From: an uncultured Oscillospiraceae bacterium
GTDB lineage: Bacteria > Bacillota > Clostridia > Oscillospirales > Oscillospiraceae
DNA: 17,843 nucleotides
Assembly (NCBI GenBank): GCA_910584805.1
Contig: CAJUCB010000013.1
Span: 13,841-31,683, forward strand
Direction: 5' to 3'
The position numbers and the translations under genes are program-made. Each line of letters opens with the position of its first letter. Position 1 is the stretch's first letter. The notes under the pieces were generated by a model that saw nothing but the letters and a program-made list of their open reading frames with translations, was not told the origin of the DNA and did no database searches. Below are positions 7,199 to 13,115 of this stretch, one piece after another.

Positions 7199-8602
7199 TT
7201 ACAGGGTATCTTCGCTGTTCTCTTCCTCCGGCTGGGACACCTCTGCTGGGGCTGCGCTGTCCTCAGCCTCGGGGCTGTCCTCTTCCAGCATTTCCGCCTC
7301 CGAGTCGGTGGCGGGGGCCTCGGTGCCCACGGCTGGTTCAGCTTCGCGGGAATCTTCCTCGGGATCAGCAGGGCCAGCCGTCATGCTGTCCGCCAGGTCT
7401 GCTTCCAGACCGTCTTCCTCGGGGAAGCTGTCGTCCTCTTCCAGGGCTGCCTGGGCCTCGGCCAGGGCGGCTTCGGCGGCGGCAGCGGCGTCCTCTTCCT
7501 CCCACTCGTGGGCGGAGGACTGGGACTTGATGTCGATTTTATAGCCGGTGAGCTTGGCGGCCAGGCGGGCGTTTTGGCCCTCCTTGCCGATGGCCAGGGA
7601 GAGCTGGTCGTCGGGGACCATCACCCGGCAGCTCTTGCTCTCCTCCCTGGGGACGACGGAGAGCACGTCGGCAGGGGAGAGGGCGGCGGCGATGTACACC
7701 GCCGGGTCGTCGTTGTATTTGATGATATCTACCTTTTCGTTGAGCAGCTCCGCCACCACGTTGTTCACCCGCTGGCCCTTGGGGCCTACGCAGGCGCCGA
7801 TGGGGTCCACGTTCTCGTCGGCGGACCACACCGCGATTTTGGTGCGGCTCCCGGCCTCCCGGGCGATGGAGCGGATTTCCACGGTGCCGTCGTAGATTTC
7901 CGGCACTTCCAGCTCGAACAGGCGCTTTACCAGCCCCGGATGGGTCCGGGAGATGAGCACCTGGGGGCCCCGGCTGGCCCGGCGGACCTCCACCACATAG
8001 ACCTTGATGCGCTCCCCTTCCCGGATGACCTCCCCCCGGACCTGCTCGGAGGGGGAGAGGTAGGCGTCGGTGGTCTCACCGTTGCTGGAAATGCGCAGGG
8101 ACACGGCCCCGTTGCGGGGGTCCACCCGGGTGACAGTGCCCAGGAGCATTTCGTGTTCCTTGGAGCTGAACATGTCATAGATCATGTTGTGCTCCGCCTC
8201 ACGCATCCCCTGGATAATCACCTGGCGGGCGGTCTGAGCGGCGATGCGGCCAAAGTTGCGGGGTTTGATCTCCATGCGCACCACGTCGCCGATCTGGGCG
8301 GTGGGGAGACTGGCCCGGGCTTCGGTGAGGGAAATCTCCGTATAGGGGTTATCCACTTCTTCCACTACGTCTTTTTTGACAAACATACGGACGGTGCCGG
8401 CGGCCTCGTTGGCGTCGATCATCACATTGTCAGTGATGCCCTCGTGGTCCCGCTTATAGGCGGTAATCAGGGCCTGGGTGATCTTCTCCATCATATAACT
8501 TTTAGGGATGCCCTTTTCCTGTTCGATGAGGGCGATGGCGGCGAAAAATTCTGCGCCGTCTAGCTCGTTGCTCTTTGCTGCTTTCGCTGATCTTTTAGCC
8601 AT
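7199..8602 (-). CDS. nusA: Transcription termination/antitermination factor NusA
   Basis: A 467-residue RNA polymerase-associated factor that modulates pausing and termination. The N-terminal polymerase-binding domain spans about 12-135, the S1 domain about 150-215, and two KH domains follow, with GACVGPKGQRVN at 269-280 and AIGKEGQNARLAAKLTG at 337-353. From about 363 to the end the protein is a low-complexity Asp/Glu/Ala-rich tail of about 100 residues, which Bacillus NusA lacks. The ATG at 8602 has GAGGAG 11 bases upstream, a slightly long spacing. It begins 57 bases after rimP. The operon's leader hairpin may be a target of NusA itself. Confidence 0.95.
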   Translation of the reverse strand: MAKRSAKAAKSNELDGAEFFAAIALIEQEKGIPKSYMMEKITQALITAYKRDHEGITDNVMIDANEAAGTVRMFVKKDVVEEVDNPYTEISLTEARASLPTAQIGDVVRMEIKPRNFGRIAAQTARQVIIQGMREAEHNMIYDMFSSKEHEMLLGTVTRVDPRNGAVSLRISSNGETTDAYLSPSEQVRGEVIREGERIKVYVVEVRRASRGPQVLISRTHPGLVKRLFELEVPEIYDGTVEIRSIAREAGSRTKIAVWSADENVDPIGACVGPKGQRVNNVVAELLNEKVDIIKYNDDPAVYIAAALSPADVLSVVPREESKSCRVMVPDDQLSLAIGKEGQNARLAAKLTGYKIDIKSQSSAHEWEEEDAAAAAEAALAEAQAALEEDDSFPEEDGLEADLADSMTAGPADPEEDSREAEPAVGTEAPATDSEAEMLEEDSPEAEDSAAPAEVSQPEEENSEDTL

Positions 8603-8659
8603 GGCGAAATATTCTCCTCATTGCAATTGCATAAACTATATCTGAAGGGTCAAAGGGGT

Positions 8660-9115
8660 TCAAAAACTCAGGTGCAGGCGCACAACGGCCACGTCTTTCT
8701 TGGGCAGGGTCACCTGTTCCCCGTCCAGATCCAGGACCACATCCCCGCCGTCATAGCCCATCAGGGTGCCGGTGCAGCTCTTTTGGCCGTTTACCGCCTG
8801 GTAGAACTTCACGTCCACCTGGGCCCCCAGGTAGGCGGCGAAATGCTCCGGCTTTTTCAGGGGCCGGTCGGCGCCAGCGGAGGAGACCTCAAAGGTGTAG
8901 GCGTCCTGGATAGGGTCGGCTTCGTCCAGCAGGGGGTCCACGGCGCGGCTGACGGCCTCGCAGTCGTCAATGGACACGCCGCCCTCCTTGTCGATATACA
9001 GGCGCAGGTACCAGCTCCCGGCCTCTTTGAGATATTCCACATCCCACAGGGAGCAGCCGTTGTCCTCCACCACGGGTCGGGCCAGGTCAGTCACCAGTTC
9101 AGTGATCTTAGACAT
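8660..9115 (-). CDS. rimP: Ribosome maturation factor RimP
   Basis: A 151-residue protein needed for 30S assembly. Family features are seen in order: LARPVVEDNGCSLWDVEYLKE at 11-31, LRLYIDKEGGVSIDDCEAVS at 37-56, the strongly conserved TFEVSSAGADRPLKKPEHF at about 74-92, and the C-terminal SH3-like part with DVVLDLDGEQVTLPKKDVAVVRL. Length is normal. The ATG at 9115 follows a GGAGGT ribosome site. It is the first gene of the nusA operon, with one clear promoter about 70 bases upstream and a terminator-like hairpin in its short leader. Confidence 0.95.
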   Translation of the reverse strand: MSKITELVTDLARPVVEDNGCSLWDVEYLKEAGSWYLRLYIDKEGGVSIDDCEAVSRAVDPLLDEADPIQDAYTFEVSSAGADRPLKKPEHFAAYLGAQVDVKFYQAVNGQKSCTGTLMGYDGGDVVLDLDGEQVTLPKKDVAVVRLHLSF

Positions 9116-9127
9116 GAGAAACCTCCA

Positions 9128-9156
9128 TAAAGAAAGAGCGGGGCAAGCCCCACTCT
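9128..9156 (-). promoter_or_regulatory. Terminator-like hairpin in the rimP-nusA leader (candidate attenuator)
   Basis: On the minus-strand RNA, AGAGUGGGG and CCCCGCUCU pair as a continuous 9-bp stem (one G-U pair) with a CUUG loop, followed at once by UUCUUUA. That is a terminator with an interrupted U-tract, starting about 22 bases after the predicted transcription start and ending about 10 bases before the ribosome site. In Bacillus subtilis the nusA operon leader is reported to carry a NusA-dependent terminator for autoregulation. The same role is inferred here. I see no obvious competing antiterminator. Confidence 0.55.
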
Positions 9157-9184
9157 CTTATACTTCCATCTTGAAAACACGATT

Positions 9185-9213
9185 ATTATACCACGCCGGG
9201 GGGATGCTTGCAA
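9185..9213 (-). promoter_or_regulatory. Sigma-A promoter of the rimP-to-ribF operon
   Basis: On the minus strand, -35 TTGCAA (9208-9213) and a perfect -10 TATAAT (9185-9190) are 17 bases apart. The predicted start is near 9178, giving a leader of about 60 bases before the rimP ATG. No other promoter of this quality was seen in the operon. Confidence 0.85.
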
Positions 9214-9394
9214 GGGGCTTGGGTCAAATTCATGAAAAAATATGGAGGGATTTGCAAACAATAGAAGGGACGCCCCGCCAATGCCCGTCCAGGAGGCATA
9301 GTGCCGGCCTTTTGAGGATAAGGTATCGTGTATATGGCGATGTTGGGGAAAATGTGAAGGAATTATAAACAATGGAAAAACTTCCCCTGGGGCC
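9214..9394. other. Intergenic stretch between divergent promoters, nothing recognised
   Basis: Between the rimP promoter and the LCP gene promoter lie about 180 bases. Short open frames here look accidental. No strong inverted repeat, tRNA or known riboswitch motif was seen. Confidence 0.6.
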
Positions 9395-9423
9395 TTGCCG
9401 AAAAACCTTCCTTTATGTATAAT
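9395..9423 (+). promoter_or_regulatory. Sigma-A promoter of the LCP gene
   Basis: -35 TTGCCG (9395-9400) and a perfect -10 TATAAT (9418-9423) have the ideal 17-base spacer. The leader is about 70 bases and holds a small CGTGG/CCACG hairpin (9438-9451). Confidence 0.8.
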
Positions 9424-9500
9424 GATTAAAATTATAACGTGGGACACCACGGGGATACAGGCGCATTCTTGCGTAAGAGGAGTAAAAGGAGGACCCGATT

Positions 9501-10769
9501 TTGGCTCAAACTCCAAATGATTATCACCGGAACCGCCCCTCTGGCGGGTCGAGAGACTCCCAGGGCAGGTATCCGAACCGAAATATAGATGGGCAGAACA
9601 GGAATCAACAGTCAGAACTGGACTATGAGTGGCTGTCCTATGACGACCAGCCCCGGCGCAGAGGGGAGAGCCGCAGTGCTTACGACAGCTGGGAGGATGG
9701 GCCCTACCGGGGGGGCGGACAGCACCGCGCCTCGTCCTCCGGCCCCGCCCCAGGGGGGAATGGGCCCAGGAAGAAGAAACGAAAGAAAAAGGGACACGGA
9801 GTCTTAAAGGCCATCTACGGCACCGTTGTGATTTTGGCGGCGGTGATTGTGGTGTGTTACGGCGTCTATAAAGTCGTCCTGCCTGCCCCGGAGATTCCCG
9901 CGGACAACATCGGGAACCAGCAGATGCAAGAGGGCGTGGCCCCCAGGGTGGGCGGCGGCCTCTATCCACGCAGGGAGCAGACCTATACCTTCCTGCTCAC
10001 CTGCCCCGACCAGGAGAGCGGCAACGCCGACGCCATCATGGTGGTCACCTATGACGTGCCAAACCAGAAGCTGGGGATGCTCTCAGTTCCCAGGGATACC
10101 CTGGTCAAGGAGGACTATCCGAAGATCAATGCCTCCTATCATGGTGGCATTGAAAACTTGGAGCGGGTGGTGACGGAGCTGCTGGGGATCCCCATCGACT
10201 TCACGGTGGAGATCGACCTGAACGGCTTCATTCAACTGGTGGACGCCGTGGGGGGCATTGACTTTGATGTCCCGGTGGAGATGTATTATGAGGACTACAC
10301 CCAGGACCTGGAAATTTACTACCAGCCGGGGATGCAGCACTTGACCGGCCAACAGGCTATGGAGATTTGCCGCTTCCGAAAGAATCCTGATGGCACTGGC
10401 TACCCCTTGGGGGATGTCCAGCGCTCGGAGACCATCCAGAACGTGATGAAGACCGTGGCAAAAAAGGTTGTTTCCTGGTCCAGCATCACCAAGGTCAATG
10501 ACTATTTGAAGATATTCCAGGACAATGTGAAAACCAACCTCAGTGCCACCAATATGGCCTGGTTCGCCAGCCAGGCTCTGAGCTTGGATTTGGGCACAGG
10601 GGTCCAAGGGGGCACCCTGCCAGGGGATGGTACGGTGAAATACAGGGATGTGGACTGGTGTTATCAGCTCTATCCAGAGGAAGCCTTGACCCTGATCAAC
10701 GACCTAGTGAACCCCTATACCCAGACCATGAGCCTGACGGATTTGAATATCTTCCAGGCAAAGAAATAA
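9501..10769 (+). CDS. LytR-CpsA-Psr (LCP) family cell-wall glycopolymer phosphotransferase
   Basis: A 422-residue membrane-anchored enzyme; LCP proteins move undecaprenyl-phosphate-linked glycopolymers onto peptidoglycan. Residues 1-104 are a cytoplasmic, disordered tail rich in Arg, Gly, Ser and Gln, ending in a dense Lys/Arg run (90-97). One transmembrane helix follows (about 105-128). The outer LCP domain has NADAIMVVTYD (175-185), SVPRDT (195-200), KINASY (208-213), VGGIDFDVPV (250-259) and RFRKNPDG...GDVQR (291-308), which supply the arginine and aspartate residues typical of the pyrophosphate and metal site. The start is TTG: a perfect AAAGGAGG at 9485-9492 stands 8 bases upstream and no ATG fits. 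It is monocistronic with its own promoter and terminator. The glycopolymer substrate is unknown. Confidence 0.88.
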   Translation: MAQTPNDYHRNRPSGGSRDSQGRYPNRNIDGQNRNQQSELDYEWLSYDDQPRRRGESRSAYDSWEDGPYRGGGQHRASSSGPAPGGNGPRKKKRKKKGHGVLKAIYGTVVILAAVIVVCYGVYKVVLPAPEIPADNIGNQQMQEGVAPRVGGGLYPRREQTYTFLLTCPDQESGNADAIMVVTYDVPNQKLGMLSVPRDTLVKEDYPKINASYHGGIENLERVVTELLGIPIDFTVEIDLNGFIQLVDAVGGIDFDVPVEMYYEDYTQDLEIYYQPGMQHLTGQQAMEICRFRKNPDGTGYPLGDVQRSETIQNVMKTVAKKVVSWSSITKVNDYLKIFQDNVKTNLSATNMAWFASQALSLDLGTGVQGGTLPGDGTVKYRDVDWCYQLYPEEALTLINDLVNPYTQTMSLTDLNIFQAKK

Positions 10770-10776
10770 GAGATGC

Positions 10777-10816
10777 AAAAAGCGGAGGGATGGCCCTCCG
10801 CTTTTTAGTCTTTTTT
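10777..10816. terminator. Bidirectional intrinsic terminator, 13-bp stem
   Basis: Arms 10777-10789 and 10794-10806 pair perfectly around an ATGG loop. On the plus strand CTTTTTAG and then TTTTTT follow, and the left arm begins with five A bases. It lies 7 bases after the LCP gene stop and about 30 bases after the convergent aldolase stop, so it can serve both. Confidence 0.9.
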
Positions 10817-10834
10817 GTGGGGAGGTTCGGGCCA

Positions 10835-11497
10835 TCAACGGAAGGGATGGAGCCCCCAAGCCTCCCGCAGGCCTTCCAGCTCCCGCACCGTGGATTCCGG
10901 CATCACCCGTGTACAGTTCAGGGCGTTCAAGTGCAGGGTCACTTGGGCCAGCTGTTCCAGGCTTTCCATGCGGAACCAGGCCCGCTCCATGGTGGCCCCC
11001 CAGGTCACGGCCCCATGGTATTCCAGCAGGGCCCCCCGGCAGCTCCGGCAATGGGGGGCCACACCGTCGGCCACCGCTTGGGTTCCTGGCAGGGCAAAGG
11101 GGATTAGGGGCACTGCCCCCAACTGGACCACTGCCTCTTGCAGGACAGGCTTGTCCAAGGGGATGCCTGCTGCGGCAAAGGCGGTAGCGGCAGGGGGGTG
11201 GGCGTGAACCACAGCCCGGACCTCCGGGTTTTCCTGATAGATGCGCAGGTGCAGCTTGGATTCGGAGGAGGGCTTCCAGTGGCCTTCCAGCACCTGTCCC
11301 TCCATATCCAGCTTTACCAGCATTTCCTCCCTCAGGGCCCCCTTGGATACCCCAGAAGGGGTCACCCACAGGGCGTTGCCGCCCACCCGGAGGCTGAGGT
11401 TGCCGTCGTTGGCAGCCACCAGCCCCCGCTGGTAGAGCCGCAGGGCGGCAGAGAGGATTTCTTGCCGGGCCTGGTGGTCGCTGATGTAGTGGCTCAT
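10835..11497 (-). CDS. Class II aldolase, likely 5-(methylthio/deoxy)ribulose-1-phosphate aldolase
   Basis: A 220-residue zinc aldolase of the FucA/AraD/MtnB superfamily. Visible active-site features are NDGNLSLR at 30-37, TPSGVSKG at 46-53, SSES with Glu79 in the place of the catalytic acid, HAH (His98, His100) and YHGAV with His161 as zinc ligands. By itself this suggests L-fuculose-phosphate aldolase. Its pairing with mtnA, overlapping by 4 bases (ATGA), points instead to the DHAP shunt, where such an enzyme splits methylthioribulose-1-phosphate or 5-deoxyribulose-1-phosphate into DHAP and an aldehyde. An MtnB dehydratase is the main alternative, but no other gene of the classical methionine salvage route is seen. 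The ATG at 11497 has GGAGG upstream; a TTG at 11515 is less likely. Confidence 0.8.
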   Translation of the reverse strand: MSHYISDHQARQEILSAALRLYQRGLVAANDGNLSLRVGGNALWVTPSGVSKGALREEMLVKLDMEGQVLEGHWKPSSESKLHLRIYQENPEVRAVVHAHPPAATAFAAAGIPLDKPVLQEAVVQLGAVPLIPFALPGTQAVADGVAPHCRSCRGALLEYHGAVTWGATMERAWFRMESLEQLAQVTLHLNALNCTRVMPESTVRELEGLREAWGLHPFR

Positions 11498-12582
11498 AGG
11501 GAGGCCTCCTTCCAACGGGGCCCAAAGAGCTGGGCAAAGCTCTCGGCAAAGGGAGGGTAACAGATACCCTTCTCCGTGACGATGGCGGTGATGAGGCTAT
11601 GGTCGGTGACATCAAAGGCGGGGTTGTAGCACGTTACCTCCGGTAGGGCGGAGGGGGCGGCGAAAAACTTCTCCTTGATTTCCTCCCCGCTGCGCAGCTC
11701 AATGGGGATATGGTCTCCGTCGGGGCAGGAGAAGTCGATGGTGGAGGAGGGGCCCAGCACGTAGAAGGGGATGCCGTAGTGCTTGGCCAGGATGGCCACC
11801 CCAGAGGTGCCGATCTTGTTGGCGGTGTCCCCGTTCCGGGCCACCCGGTCGCAGCCCACGAAGCAGGCGTTGATCTTTCCCTCCTTCATTACCAGGCTAG
11901 CCATGTTGTCGCAGATCAGGGTGCAGTCCACCCCTGCCCGTTGGAGCTCATAGGCGGTGAGCCGGGCGCCTTGGAGCAGGGGGCGGGTCTCGTCACACCA
12001 GGCGTGGAGGGGGATGCCCCGCTCCTTGGCCAGGAAGAGGGGGCCCAGGCCGGTGCCATAGCGGGAGGTGGCCAGAGGCCCCGCGTTGCAGTGGGTGAGG
12101 ATGCCGTCCCCCGCCTTCACCAGAGAGAGGCCGTATTCCGAGATGGCCCGGCACATCTCAATATCCTCCCGGTGGATGGCCAGGGCCGCTTCCCGCATGG
12201 CATCCTGGATGGAGGCCACGTCCATGCAGGGCATAGAGGCTGCCACCGCCACCATCCGGTCCAGGGCGTGGCGCAGGTTCACCGCTGTGGGACGGGAGGC
12301 GTTGAGGTAGTCCCGGTGGCGCTGGCACTCCTCCAGGAACGGGGCGTAGTGGGGGGCCTTGCTTTGAAGGGCCAGCACATACAGGGCGTAGGCGGCGAAA
12401 ATCCCAATGGCGGGGGCCCCTCGGACTCGTAGGCTGGCGATGGCCTCATAAAGTTCCTCTGGGGTAGACAGCTCCAAATAGACCGTCTGATTGGGCAGCA
12501 GGCTCTGGTCCAGAATCCGCACTGCCTGCCCGTCATCAGAGAGGCGGACATTGTCCACATGGGTGACTTGTTCCAGTTCCAA
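11494..12582 (-). CDS. mtnA: S-methyl-5-thioribose-1-phosphate isomerase
   Basis: A 362-residue isomerase that turns the aldose methylthioribose-1-phosphate (or 5-deoxyribose-1-phosphate) into the ketose. It belongs to the eIF2B-related family. Diagnostic motifs are RVRGAPAIGIFAAYAL at 52-67, LTHCNAGPLAT at 162-172 with the catalytic Cys165, WCDETRPLLQGARLTA at 195-210, and GCDRVARNGDTANKIGT at 243-259 with the catalytic Asp245. Length is normal. The likely start is TTG at 12582; the nearest upstream ATG runs into a stop at once, and an AAAGGA ribosome site lies about 11 bases before it. It is the first gene of a two-gene unit with the downstream aldolase. No kinase or nucleosidase for the preceding steps is in the window. 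Confidence 0.93.
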   Translation of the reverse strand: MELEQVTHVDNVRLSDDGQAVRILDQSLLPNQTVYLELSTPEELYEAIASLRVRGAPAIGIFAAYALYVLALQSKAPHYAPFLEECQRHRDYLNASRPTAVNLRHALDRMVAVAASMPCMDVASIQDAMREAALAIHREDIEMCRAISEYGLSLVKAGDGILTHCNAGPLATSRYGTGLGPLFLAKERGIPLHAWCDETRPLLQGARLTAYELQRAGVDCTLICDNMASLVMKEGKINACFVGCDRVARNGDTANKIGTSGVAILAKHYGIPFYVLGPSSTIDFSCPDGDHIPIELRSGEEIKEKFFAAPSALPEVTCYNPAFDVTDHSLITAIVTEKGICYPPFAESFAQLFGPRWKEASL

Positions 12583-12621
12583 TGTATGTCACATCCTTTG
12601 CATTCCAGTTTATTTGCTACC

Positions 12622-12650
12622 ATTGTAACAAGAAGCGTGGGGAAAAGCAA
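12622..12650 (-). promoter_or_regulatory. Sigma-A promoter of the mtnA-aldolase unit
   Basis: On the minus strand -35 TTGCTT (12645-12650) and -10 TACAAT (12622-12627) are 17 bases apart. The resulting leader is only about 30 bases, too short for a SAM riboswitch. Confidence 0.75.
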
Positions 12651-12928
12651 CGCGGAAGGATGTCCCGGCGGGAGAAAGGGAGAAATAGGGGCGGGTGAAA
12701 AAATGGATTGTGCAAAATGCCGAAGGGCAAAATGACCAAAGGAGACAGAAAACTCCCGGGCTAAGACAAAAAAAGTGGACAAAAGAGGGTTTTCTAAGAA
12801 TTAAAACCTGTTTTTTTCCGGGAAAACAAAAACGAAGGGAGAAATTGCGACAAAAAGTGCAGGATTTCTTGCATAAACCTGGCTGTTTTTGCAGGAAATA
12901 TGCTGGAATAATTTGTGCAAAAGGTGTA
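12651..12928. other. A-rich intergenic region with repeated TGCA cores
   Basis: About 280 bases, much more A/purine-rich on the plus strand than the coding DNA around it. TGCA cores occur at 12858, 12870, 12890 and 12916; two are within identical TGCAGGA heptamers 32 bases apart, close to three helical turns. An 81-codon open frame (12695-12940, GTG start, very basic) has no good ribosome site and no recognisable family, so it is not called as a gene. The region probably serves as upstream control DNA for the aminotransferase gene. Confidence 0.4.
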
Positions 12929-12957
12929 TTTCATTTTTGAGAAAATGATGTTATTAT
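12929..12957 (+). promoter_or_regulatory. Probable promoter of the aminotransferase gene with internal inverted repeat
   Basis: The best candidate is -10 TATTAT (12952-12957) with a weak -35 TTTCAT (12929-12934), 17 bases apart. An inverted repeat TCATTTT-TGAG-AAAATGA (12931-12948) overlaps the -35 box and spacer and could be an operator. A weak -35 suggests help from an activator or the A-rich upstream DNA. The transcription start would fall near 12964, exactly where the first leader hairpin begins. Confidence 0.4.
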
Positions 12958-12963
12958 GTTCAC

Positions 12964-13070
12964 AAGTTACAGGACAACCGATGTTAAGTCCCGTATTCTT
13001 AAGATTCACAACAGCTTGTCTACCTAGTGGAGAGCTGTCGCGAATACTGGTTTCGGAACGCCGGAGCCAG
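12964..13070 (+). promoter_or_regulatory. Structured 5' leader of the aminotransferase gene (three hairpins)
   Basis: Three successive hairpins can be drawn by eye. Hairpin 1 (12964-13000) has about 13 pairs in four blocks: AAG/CTT, TAC/GTA, GGAC/GTCC and AAC/GTT, with a CGAT loop. Hairpin 2 (13011-13038) has ACAGCT/AGCTGT outside and CTAC/GTGG inside. Hairpin 3 (13047-13070) is a 10-bp stem, CTGGTTTCGG against CCGGAGCCAG, with an AACG loop. No direct U-tract follows hairpin 3. The ribosome site GGGAGG is at 13101-13106. I do not recognise the arrangement as a T-box or a named riboswitch. It may be a cis-regulatory RNA or an mRNA-stabilising leader. Confidence 0.5.
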
Positions 13071-13115
13071 CGGATCCCTAAATTATTTTTATATTTGAAT
13101 GGGAGGAAATCTATT

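Noticed and set aside
9091..9969. 292-codon minus-strand frame across the rimP leader and LCP gene start
   Set aside because: It runs through two promoters and a real gene on the other strand, and its sequence shows no family features.
12583..12621. SAM or other riboswitch ahead of mtnA
   Set aside because: The leader from the predicted start is only about 30 bases and cannot hold an aptamer.
12695..12940. 81-codon basic open frame in the intergenic region
   Set aside because: Weak start context, A-rich composition that gives Lys/Arg codons by chance, and overlap with the presumed control region.
12915..13115. Upstream extension of the aminotransferase frame
   Set aside because: It covers the probable promoter and folded leader. 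The ATG at 13116 has a good ribosome site and gives the family's normal length.
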